Position numbers and translations under genes: made by a program. Positions 42,164-49,755 of a DNA stretch of 64,000 nt are shown here, one piece after another. Positions within the stretch are counted from its first letter, which is position 1. The number at the start of each line of letters is the position of its first letter. The stretch comes from CAIVVT01 sp052145115 (GTDB lineage Bacteria; Acidobacteriota; Terriglobia; Bryobacterales; Bryobacteraceae), in assembly GCA_052145115.1 (NCBI GenBank), contig JBKQPG010000054.1, positions 1-64,000 on the forward strand, written 5' to 3'. The notes under the pieces were generated by a model that was not told the DNA's origin, did not search any database, and saw nothing but the letters and a program-made list of their open reading frames with translations.

Positions 42164-43506
42164 TGGCCGAACCAATCTCCGCGACGAAGACCAAAACGAC
42201 ATCCGAGATACTGGGCGCGGGAGCGGCGCGGGAGCTGCTGCAGGACATCTTCGCGGACCTGCATCCGGGGCTGATCGACGAGACGCGCGACATCTCGAGC
42301 ATATTCACGCAGCAGGCGGCAACGGAGTTTCTGTCGCAGTTGTTGAATTTTGAGAACCTGCTGAGCGATGTGGACAGCTACGAGGCGACGGTGAAGAAGC
42401 TGCAGGCGCAGATCGACGCAGCGGAAGCGGTGCGGGACGAACTGCTGGCGCAGGTGTTCCAGCAGATCCGGCCGATCGAGCGCAGCTACCGGCAGATCCA
42501 GATGTTTTTCGAGAACGCCAAGGTGCCGGACGGGAAGGTGCGCAAGCCGGTGGAGCTGTACATTCTGAACGCGGACGCGAAGGCGATGAAGGACGTGTTC
42601 AGCATGAACGTGGCGGCGGTGGAGAATTTCGTCGTCAAGCGCAACGACAATTTCAACTTCCGGGACGACATCTGCAACCTGGTGGTGCCAGGATATTATC
42701 CGCAGCCGGTGCGGGAGAAGTTCGAGGACATCGCCAATACGTGGGGGATGCTGCTGGTGGGCGACCTGGACGACGAAAAATCGTTCAAGAACGTGGAGCG
42801 GAACTTCCTGCCGGGCGGCAAGTACGAGTTCATGAAGCGGCCAGAAGACCGGGCGGCGTCTGACGTGGTGACGATGGGGTACCTGCAACTGCGGGCGGCG
42901 CATTGGTTTGAGAAGAACGTGGATGGGGGCGACGATTTGTATGTGCCGCCGTCGCTGGTGTTCGCGGGCGCGGTGGCGCGGGCGGACGACGCGCAGGGCA
43001 TTGCGCAGGGGCCGGTGGGGTCGCGGTTCGGGCAGATCGCGGGGGCGCAGAAGAGCCGGGTAGAGCCGCTGATCGGGGAGATGGAGCACCTGAGCATGGA
43101 GCGGCAGCTGATCCCGATCATCCGGGACGCCGACAATCACCTGTGCTTTTTCGGCTGCCGGACGCAGGCCGACGATCCGAACGGGGTGCTGAAGTTTTTC
43201 ACGTCGTACCGGATCCTGCGGTACCTGGAGCGGTGCTGCCGGCACTATTTGTTGCAGGTGGCGGGGCAGGTGCTGACGCGCGAATTCATGGATGAGCAGA
43301 TTGAAAAGCCGCTGAAGAAGCTGCTGGACGAACAGGTGGAGCAGGGGACGCTGGCGGGCTACGACCTGTTCGTGGACAAGGATTCGCAGAAGAGAATGCA
43401 GGGGATTTGCGACATCACGCTGAACGTGATGCCGACGGGACCGGCGGAGACGTTCGTGCTGAAGATCGACGTACCGGAGTTCAAGAAGGGTGAAACAAAA
43501 AACTGA
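42163..43506 (+). CDS. tssC: T6SS sheath large subunit TssC (VipB)
   Basis: 447 residues. The first 130 are alpha-helical. The conserved TssC core includes PVELYILNADAKAMKDVFSMN, VVPGYYPQPVREKFEDIAN and SLVFAGAVARAD. It pairs with TssB to make the sheath and is recycled by ClpV. It diverges from proteobacterial TssC but keeps the length and order. Translation overlaps TssB (TAATG). Confidence 0.88.
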   Translation: MAEPISATKTKTTSEILGAGAARELLQDIFADLHPGLIDETRDISSIFTQQAATEFLSQLLNFENLLSDVDSYEATVKKLQAQIDAAEAVRDELLAQVFQQIRPIERSYRQIQMFFENAKVPDGKVRKPVELYILNADAKAMKDVFSMNVAAVENFVVKRNDNFNFRDDICNLVVPGYYPQPVREKFEDIANTWGMLLVGDLDDEKSFKNVERNFLPGGKYEFMKRPEDRAASDVVTMGYLQLRAAHWFEKNVDGGDDLYVPPSLVFAGAVARADDAQGIAQGPVGSRFGQIAGAQKSRVEPLIGEMEHLSMERQLIPIIRDADNHLCFFGCRTQADDPNGVLKFFTSYRILRYLERCCRHYLLQVAGQVLTREFMDEQIEKPLKKLLDEQVEQGTLAGYDLFVDKDSQKRMQGICDITLNVMPTGPAETFVLKIDVPEFKKGETKN

Positions 43507-43532
43507 CCGGGCCGCGCGAGGAGGGTAGCGGC

Positions 43533-43853
43533 ATGAACCGAGAGATACGAGTCGATGTTGGGTCGGCGGCGCGAGCGGCCGAGCAGAGCCGCGAGGCCGA
43601 CGCCGCCGAGCGAGGGGAGTTCAAGCGGACCGCCGGCATCCGAGTCACGCGGGCGGTGGGGCAGAAGTTCGAACTGCCGACCGGGCCGGCGACGGGTGCG
43701 GGAGAAGCGCTGCCGCTGCCACCATCGGCGGCGCCGGCACAGGAGCGGGCGTCCGGAGAAACGCCGGCGGAGGCGAAGGCAAGTTCGCAGCCGCTCACGG
43801 CGCGCATCGCCGGACTGTTCCGCGGCTGGTTCCGGCGGGAAGCCAAGAAGTGA
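43533..43853 (+). CDS. Small basic protein, unknown, between tssC and hcp
   Basis: 106 residues, hydrophilic and rich in Ala, Glu and Arg, with a basic C-terminal tail (LFRGWFRREAKK). No family recognised. It sits in the operon in frame with good spacing (about 26 bp after tssC), so it is probably expressed. It might be a chaperone, adaptor or sheath accessory; the sequence does not say. Confidence 0.55.
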   Translation: MNREIRVDVGSAARAAEQSREADAAERGEFKRTAGIRVTRAVGQKFELPTGPATGAGEALPLPPSAAPAQERASGETPAEAKASSQPLTARIAGLFRGWFRREAKK

Positions 43854-43896
43854 TGAGAGTAGTGAGAAGTCCGTACGGGAGAAATGGAGGATCCAG

Positions 43897-44376
43897 ATGG
43901 CGGCACCTTATCGATGCACTGTAACAATTGATGGAACGAAGTTCGACGCGGTCTCGACGAGCGTTTCGTTCGGAACCGAAAAAGACAAGGCCGGGATGCC
44001 GCAGATGGGCAGCCTGACCACCGAGATCCGCGTGTGGGCCGATTTTCACGACGACACGAATCTCCCATTCAGCGCGATCAAGCAGTTTTTCAACCTAGCG
44101 AACGTGGTGACGCGGGACAAGATCAAGGACATCAAGCTCGAGTTCTGGAAGGACGACAGCCACCAGGACGCGCTGTGCAGCTACAGTTTCAAGGGCTGGA
44201 TCAGCCGATTTGAGACGTCCAACGGCAATGAGTTCACGAAGGGGATGGACCTGGATGGCGAGGATGACGACAAGGCCTTCCAGGGATTAGTGCCGGATCT
44301 GAATCACCTGCTGGTGCTCGATCTGGAGCCGACGCTGAACCAAGAGAACTTCAGCGAAGTGAAGATGAGCAACTAG
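43897..44376 (+). CDS. hcp: Hcp (TssD) tube protein, copy 1
   Basis: 159 residues. MAAPYRCTVTIDGTKFDAVSTSVSF and KDIKLEFWKDDSHQDALCSYSFKGWISRF give the Hcp beta-barrel. A GGAGG ribosome site lies 7 bp upstream. It forms the inner tube of the contractile machine. The paralog 19 bp downstream shares the central region. This copy has an acidic insert (about DLDGEDDDKAF). Confidence 0.88.
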   Translation: MAAPYRCTVTIDGTKFDAVSTSVSFGTEKDKAGMPQMGSLTTEIRVWADFHDDTNLPFSAIKQFFNLANVVTRDKIKDIKLEFWKDDSHQDALCSYSFKGWISRFETSNGNEFTKGMDLDGEDDDKAFQGLVPDLNHLLVLDLEPTLNQENFSEVKMSN

Positions 44377-44395
44377 AGCGGAGGAGGAAACCGAC

Positions 44396-44848
44396 ATGCC
44401 AGCACAACCGTATCGCAGCACCGTCACGATCGACGGCACTAAGTTCGATGCCGTCGAATCGAGTGTTACGTTCGAAACCGCCAAGGACCGCGCGGGGATG
44501 CCGCAGATGGGCAGCCTGCGGACGAACATCTACGTGGTGGTGGATTTTCACGATGACAAGAACATGCCGTTCTCGACGCTCAGCAAGCTGTTCGGGCTGG
44601 CGAACGTAGTGACGCGGGACAAGATCAAGGACATGAAGATTGAGTTTTGGAAGGACGACTCGCACCAGGATGCGCTGGCGTGTTACAAGTTCAAGGGCTG
44701 GATCAGCAACTTCAAGACGTGCAACCCGACCGGGGGCGACACGAGCACGTCGACGAGCAAAGCGCCGCCGCTGAACCACATGCTGATCATGTGTCTCGAA
44801 CCGGTGATGAACCAGCAGAACTTCCAGGAGATCGCGCTGAGCAACTAA
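44396..44848 (+). CDS. hcp: Hcp (TssD) tube protein, copy 2
   Basis: 150 residues, clearly homologous to the preceding gene (PQMGSL, IKDMKIEFWKDDSHQDALACYKFKGWIS). Both keep the core but differ at the N terminus and in the loop before the last strand (a Thr/Ser-rich stretch near 115-125 here). The tube may be mixed, or each copy may carry different effectors. Confidence 0.88.
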   Translation: MPAQPYRSTVTIDGTKFDAVESSVTFETAKDRAGMPQMGSLRTNIYVVVDFHDDKNMPFSTLSKLFGLANVVTRDKIKDMKIEFWKDDSHQDALACYKFKGWISNFKTCNPTGGDTSTSTSKAPPLNHMLIMCLEPVMNQQNFQEIALSN

Positions 44849-44857
44849 CGAGGGACG

Positions 44858-45211
44858 ATGGCTTCGTTTATTGCATTTCCTCTGCGCTTCCGGAACGCGT
44901 TTCTGCGGCGCACGGAGGAGGTGGAAGCGATCGTCCAGCTTTTCCGGGTGATGGCGGTGACGCCGCATAGCTCATGGGCGGGCTGTCCGCGTTTCGGATG
45001 GCGGGATTTTTTTGAGCGGGCGCGGGTGCGGCCGGAGCTGATCGCCAGGGCGGTGGAAGAGGGCAACGGCGCGCTGCAGGAGCTGGGGATCACGCACTAC
45101 CGCGTGGCGGCGATCACAAAGACGGGCGACAGCCAGCGCGATATCGATTCGTACGAAGTGGCGATCGTCTCGACGGAGGCCGGAGCAGAGGCGATCCGCC
45201 TGAAACTCTAA
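44858..45211 (+). CDS. tssE: TssE-like baseplate protein (gp25-like)
   Basis: 117 residues, the size of gp25/TssE. The opening FPLRFRNAFLRRTEEVEAIVQLFRVMAVTPHSSWAGCPRFG resembles the gp25 fold (leading beta strand, helix, TP-x-x-R/W...P-x-FG). It links baseplate wedges to the sheath. The arginine usual in TP-x-x-x-R is not obvious. Assigned from fold and position. Confidence 0.75.
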   Translation: MASFIAFPLRFRNAFLRRTEEVEAIVQLFRVMAVTPHSSWAGCPRFGWRDFFERARVRPELIARAVEEGNGALQELGITHYRVAAITKTGDSQRDIDSYEVAIVSTEAGAEAIRLKL

Positions 45212-45235
45212 GGCACGGGCGGCCGGAGAGAAAGC

Positions 45236-46957
45236 GTGGCCGCCCTGAAGGATATGCCGTATAGCAGCGCGAGCGCGATAGAAATCGACAAAAAACTGCG
45301 GGACGACTTCCGCCGCCGGCTACGGGACTACGGCATTGCGGCGGAGACGACCGACCCGATCCTGGCGGTGCTGTTCCGGACGCTGGCGCAGCAGCTGGAG
45401 AGCCTGTACTCGGAGACGGGCCGGATCCGGCTGGCGCTGCTGGACGAGCTGATTGCGGGCCTGGGCATCGAACAGCGGATGGCGCGGCCGGCACAAACGG
45501 TGGTGCGATTTGTGGCGCCGGCGGGTTCGCAGGTGGTGGAAGCGGGCACGGAGATGATCGGCGAGGCGCAGACGGGCGAGCGGCTGACGTTCACCAGCGA
45601 CGCGACGATCGCGGTGTCGCAGGCGACGATCGCGATGGCGTTGACATACCAGGATGGGGCGCTGCAACTGATGCCGGGCATCGAACTGCCGGACAAGATT
45701 CTGAACGCGCGGCCGTCGCTGGATGCGGTGAAGGTGAACCTGGGTCCGCATCCGGCGGTGATTCTGGCGATCGAGAATCTACCGGCGCAGCATTTGAGCC
45801 GGCACTCGTTCTTTTTCGAGCTGGGACCGGACGCGGCGCGGATTCAGGAAGCACTGGCGACGGAGACGTGGTGCCTGTTCGGGGCGAACGGGGAGCTGCA
45901 CTCGCGCGGGATTCTGCGGCCGCGGAGGCTGAATGCGGGCGTGAGCGGGCTCGAATGGCTGGTCAGGAACGAGGCGGCTGAGGCGGCCCAAGAGGACGGG
46001 CGAGCGGCAGCGGACGTGCCGGCGTTGCCGGCGGGCTTCTATGGGCCGCGGGTGTTCGTGATGCCGGGGGTGCCGGCGGAGCGGCGGACGACGTGCGCGG
46101 CGCCGCGGGGCATGGAGGCGGCGCTGGGGCGGGTGTTCGGGCGCGAATACGCTGGCATCGCGGGAGAGAAGCGGGCGTGGCTGCGGATTTCGTTTCCGCG
46201 CGAGGCGCCGTCGCTGCACACGGGGATCGGGTCGATCTCGATGCACGCGATCACGGCGTCGAACGTGGAGTGCCACAACCAGACGGTGTACTTCGACCAA
46301 AAAGGGACGTCGATTCCGGTCAGCGTGGAAGCGGGGACGGAGCGCTACCTGGTGGCGCCGCTGTCGGTGTTCGGCGAGGCTGGATCGACGTATGTGCCGG
46401 GGATGCAGCCGAGCTCCGAGCCGGGCGCAGGCCGGTACACGATCCGCTCCGGACGGATCGAACTGCAGCCGGCGCGGCGGGCGGACATGACGCGCGAGGA
46501 TTACGCGAACGTGCGGGTGTGGGCGACGGCGGGGGCGCTGGGCAACAACGTGGGGCCGGGGCGGGTAGAGACGTTCCTGAAGAAGGGGATGCTGGCGGGG
46601 ATGCGGCTGACCAACCCGACGTCGGCGGCGGGCGGCACGAACGGGGAGGATTTCGAGCAGGCGCAGGCGCGTTTCGCGGCGGCGCTGCTGGCGCGCGACC
46701 GGATCATCACACAGGAGGACTTGAGGGCGGTCACGCGGGCCTTCGACAAACGGATCGTGGGGGCGTACGCGCGCCCGAGCCTGGAGCGGACCGGGAGCGG
46801 GATGCGGCGGCGGCTACAGGTGACGGTTCAATTGACACGGGATGCGCTGGCCGATCCGGAGGCCGAAGCGCCGATTCTCGAAAGCGACCTGAGGCGGCAT
46901 CTGAAGGATCGCATGATGCTGGACACGGAACTGGCGGTGAAGCTGGAGTGGAAGTAA
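45236..46957 (+). CDS. tssF: TssF-like baseplate subunit
   Basis: 573 residues. The start LRDDFRRRLRDYGIAAETTDPILAVLFRTLAQQ fits the TssF N terminus (helical with DP...L-x-x-x-A), followed by ARPAQTVVRFVAPAGSQVVEAGTEM. The C-terminal part (RIITQEDLRAVTRAFDKRIVGAY) is like phage baseplate gp6/J proteins. The start is GTG at 45236 with GGAGAGAAA upstream. The stop overlaps TssG (TAATG). Confidence 0.85.
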   Translation: MAALKDMPYSSASAIEIDKKLRDDFRRRLRDYGIAAETTDPILAVLFRTLAQQLESLYSETGRIRLALLDELIAGLGIEQRMARPAQTVVRFVAPAGSQVVEAGTEMIGEAQTGERLTFTSDATIAVSQATIAMALTYQDGALQLMPGIELPDKILNARPSLDAVKVNLGPHPAVILAIENLPAQHLSRHSFFFELGPDAARIQEALATETWCLFGANGELHSRGILRPRRLNAGVSGLEWLVRNEAAEAAQEDGRAAADVPALPAGFYGPRVFVMPGVPAERRTTCAAPRGMEAALGRVFGREYAGIAGEKRAWLRISFPREAPSLHTGIGSISMHAITASNVECHNQTVYFDQKGTSIPVSVEAGTERYLVAPLSVFGEAGSTYVPGMQPSSEPGAGRYTIRSGRIELQPARRADMTREDYANVRVWATAGALGNNVGPGRVETFLKKGMLAGMRLTNPTSAAGGTNGEDFEQAQARFAAALLARDRIITQEDLRAVTRAFDKRIVGAYARPSLERTGSGMRRRLQVTVQLTRDALADPEAEAPILESDLRRHLKDRMMLDTELAVKLEWK

Positions 46958-47922
46958 TGGGCGAGCAGGCGCGCATGCCGGACCTGGCGCACGGTTTCCA
47001 GGGGTTCCATCACACGCTGGATTCGGCGCTGGCGATTCTGTGCGACCTGGGCGTGCCGGCGGCGCGGGTGACGCTGCGCATGGCGGGGCGAGGGTATCCG
47101 ACGCGGTGGGTGGTGGAGCAGGATCCGGAGCCGGGCGCGGAGCTGCATCCAGGAGTGAGCATCGCGCTGTCGATCGCCGGGACGGGGGCGTTTCAGGCGC
47201 TGCCGGTGGGCATGTGGGAACAGGGCGGAGAGGCGGAGCCGGGGACGCGCGAGATCGTCGAACTGATGGACGACCCGCTGCAGAAGGCGGCGCTATGGCT
47301 GCGCGAGGGCGCAAGGCTGTTCGATATCCAGCCGGGCAACCTGGCGGCGTGCGCGCGGTGGATCGGGCTGTTCGGGCTGAACGCGGAGGATTGGCCGGAG
47401 GCGATGTGGTACCGGCTGGCGCTGATTCTGCCGAGCCTGCACGATATGGCGGGGAAGGCGCGGGGGATCCGCTTCGCGCTGAGTTTTCTGCTGGAGCTGC
47501 CGTTGCAGGAGATCCGGCGAATGCCGGCGTTTCAGGCGATTCCGGCGGAGGCGTGCACCCGGGCGGGCGTAAATCTCAGCCGCCTGGGCGTGGATGCGAT
47601 CCTGGGCGCGCGGGTGGAGGAGATGGCGCGGCTGACGCTGCTGGTGGGGCCGGTGGAGCTGCGGACGTACTACGATTTCGAAGCGGAGGAGAAACGGAAA
47701 CTGATGGAGGCGGTGCTGGACCTGGTGGCGCCGTGCTATCAGCGGCGGCGGCTGCAGTGGGTGGTGCTGGATCCGTCGAAGCCGCCGCGATTGGGCGATG
47801 AGGTGCAGAACGGGCGGTTGGGCATCAACAGCTACCTGGGAGGAACAGCCGCGCCGAATGGCAATGGGAGCGGCGCGGCAGAGCGGGCGCGTGTCGCGCT
47901 GGCGCAGGACCGCAGAGCGTAG
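46957..47922 (+). CDS. tssG: TssG-like baseplate subunit with PASTA-like N-terminal region
   Basis: 321 residues. About 110-321 resembles TssG (WYRLALILPSLHDMAGKARGIRFALSFLLELPLQEIRR). About 20-80 resembles a PASTA domain: DSALAILCDLGVPAARVTLRMAG, then VVEQDPEPGAELHPGVSIALSI, with the V-x-x-Q-x-P-x-x-G spacing. PASTA modules normally bind muropeptides outside the cell in Ser/Thr kinases. No signal peptide is seen. The TAATG overlap couples it to tssF. Confidence 0.75.
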   Translation: MGEQARMPDLAHGFQGFHHTLDSALAILCDLGVPAARVTLRMAGRGYPTRWVVEQDPEPGAELHPGVSIALSIAGTGAFQALPVGMWEQGGEAEPGTREIVELMDDPLQKAALWLREGARLFDIQPGNLAACARWIGLFGLNAEDWPEAMWYRLALILPSLHDMAGKARGIRFALSFLLELPLQEIRRMPAFQAIPAEACTRAGVNLSRLGVDAILGARVEEMARLTLLVGPVELRTYYDFEAEEKRKLMEAVLDLVAPCYQRRRLQWVVLDPSKPPRLGDEVQNGRLGINSYLGGTAAPNGNGSGAAERARVALAQDRRA

Positions 47923-47937
47923 AGCATAGGAAAACAG

Positions 47938-49737
47938 ATGAACCCCGACGATGTGAAACTGAGCTCGGTCAACTGGGAACACGGGATGTTGCTGACGCCG
48001 GAGCATTTTCTCCGCCAGGAGAGATACTTCGAAGCGGGCCTGCTGTGGGTGCTGCGGTACGCCACCGACGCCTACGGACTGGTGGGCGGCGGGCCGCGGC
48101 TGCCGGAGGCGGAACTGGGGGCGGTGCGCCACGATCCGATCGTGACGATCGACGAGGACGACCAGGCGCTGAGAGTGGCGGTGACGCAGTGCCGGGCGCT
48201 GACGCCGGCCGGGTGCAGCGTGGAGATCGACCCGGAACATCCGGTCCAGCGGCAGTTCGCGAAGGCGGAGCTGGAGGGAGTCACGGAGACACCAATTTAC
48301 ATTGTCTGCGACCCAGGCGAGAAGCAGATCTACGACGGACCGGTGGACGAATTCAATCCGCAGATGCAGACCGAACGGCGACCGGCGTACGGGCTGAGCC
48401 TGCGGTTGCACGCGGACAGCGTGCCGTACAGCGTGGCGGTGGCGCGGCTGCGGAAACAGCGCCATGGGACAGGATTCGAGAAGGATGCGGCGTACATTCC
48501 GGCGTGCACGTGCCTGATGAGCCATAGCGAACTGGCGTCGGCGTGGAGGCGGATTGCGGACGCGTTCACGGCGCTGACGGAGCGCTACACCGAGCTGAAC
48601 CGGGCGATGCGGGAGTTCCTGGTCCTGTTCACGGAGCGAGGCATCGAGACGCAGACCGACACCGAGGCGGCTAACTTCGTGGAGCGCATGACGGTGGCGC
48701 TGCACAACGCGGTGTACGACGTGCTGGATCCGGTTCAGAGCCCGAAGCAGTTTTTCGGCCGGATCCGGCGGTTTCTGCACAGCGCGGCGGCGTATCTCGA
48801 ATTGACGCCGGTGGTGCAGCAGTACTTCGACACGCTGAAGGAGACGGGCGAGACCGAGTTCATCGTGCTGGTGGAAAAGCAGAAGAAGATCCTGCAAGCG
48901 ACGCGGAGCTGGTCGATTCACGAGGACCTGGGAGTGGAGGCGCGGTCGGCGCTGGGGTCGCTGGACGCGCTGATGCGGCTGGAGCGGGCGCTGGAAGGCA
49001 AGTACATCGACTTCCACATGAGCACGGCGCTGGACGCGATGAACTTCATTTTCGATCGCGGCGGGAAGGTGCTGTACAAGCTGGCGGCCAAGCCGTCGCG
49101 GGTGCAGGGCGTGGCGGACGAAATGACGTTGTACTTTTCGCAACTGCGGCTGGAGGGACGTGACAAGTACCGGCTGATCCTGGTGGGCGAGCGGAACGCG
49201 ACGTTCGAGAAGGGCACCAAGATCACGGTGGAGATTGCGATCAACGAGGCCAGCGGATTCCGGCGCAAGCCGATCATGCTGGCGTGCGAGTCGAAGTCGG
49301 CGGAGCAGTGCAATTTCGAATACGATTTCGAGGCGCCGGACGTGCCGACGATCACGGATCTGCAGGTGACCCTGCCGGCGCACCATGCGATCCGCACGGC
49401 GCTGCTGTTCACGCGGCACCGGTTTTATGCGCAAAAGATGGAGGAGCCGGTGCGCAACGTGGAGCCGGTGCAGCGGCTGGAGCCGGCCCGGCCGGCGCCG
49501 ACGCCCGCAGCGCCGGCAGCGGCGCCCGAGGCTCCGCGCGGGCCGCGCTTCGAACCGACGCCGCGGCCGGAGCGGCGTCCCGATCCGCGCTTCGAGCCGC
49601 CGCCGGCGGAACCGCGTCAGGAGCCGAAGGTCGAAGAGCGGCCGGCGCCGTGGGAGGCGCCCAGGCGATACGAACCGCCGCGCGAGAGCCCGGAGCCCAA
49701 TCCGCCGCCTCCGCCGCGGCGGCGGCGGCTGGAATGA
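47938..49737 (+). CDS. tssK: TssK-like baseplate subunit with Pro/Arg-rich tail
   Basis: 599 residues; usual TssK is about 445. The opening VNWEHGMLLTPEHFLRQERYFEAGLLW is the TssK signature, and the body is well conserved to about residue 500. The last 95 or so are disordered, alternating Pro, Ala, Arg and Glu and ending in a Pro run followed by Arg-rich residues. TssK links baseplate to the membrane complex; with no TssJLM here, the tail could be an alternative contact. Confidence 0.88.
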   Translation: MNPDDVKLSSVNWEHGMLLTPEHFLRQERYFEAGLLWVLRYATDAYGLVGGGPRLPEAELGAVRHDPIVTIDEDDQALRVAVTQCRALTPAGCSVEIDPEHPVQRQFAKAELEGVTETPIYIVCDPGEKQIYDGPVDEFNPQMQTERRPAYGLSLRLHADSVPYSVAVARLRKQRHGTGFEKDAAYIPACTCLMSHSELASAWRRIADAFTALTERYTELNRAMREFLVLFTERGIETQTDTEAANFVERMTVALHNAVYDVLDPVQSPKQFFGRIRRFLHSAAAYLELTPVVQQYFDTLKETGETEFIVLVEKQKKILQATRSWSIHEDLGVEARSALGSLDALMRLERALEGKYIDFHMSTALDAMNFIFDRGGKVLYKLAAKPSRVQGVADEMTLYFSQLRLEGRDKYRLILVGERNATFEKGTKITVEIAINEASGFRRKPIMLACESKSAEQCNFEYDFEAPDVPTITDLQVTLPAHHAIRTALLFTRHRFYAQKMEEPVRNVEPVQRLEPARPAPTPAAPAAAPEAPRGPRFEPTPRPERRPDPRFEPPPAEPRQEPKVEERPAPWEAPRRYEPPRESPEPNPPPPPRRRRLE

Positions 49738-49755
49738 GGAGCAGGAGGCACGACC

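Noticed and set aside
47293..49434. 713-residue minus-strand open frame opposite tssG and tssK
   Set aside because: Arg/Gln/His-rich shadow translation with no motifs; the plus-strand genes are well supported.
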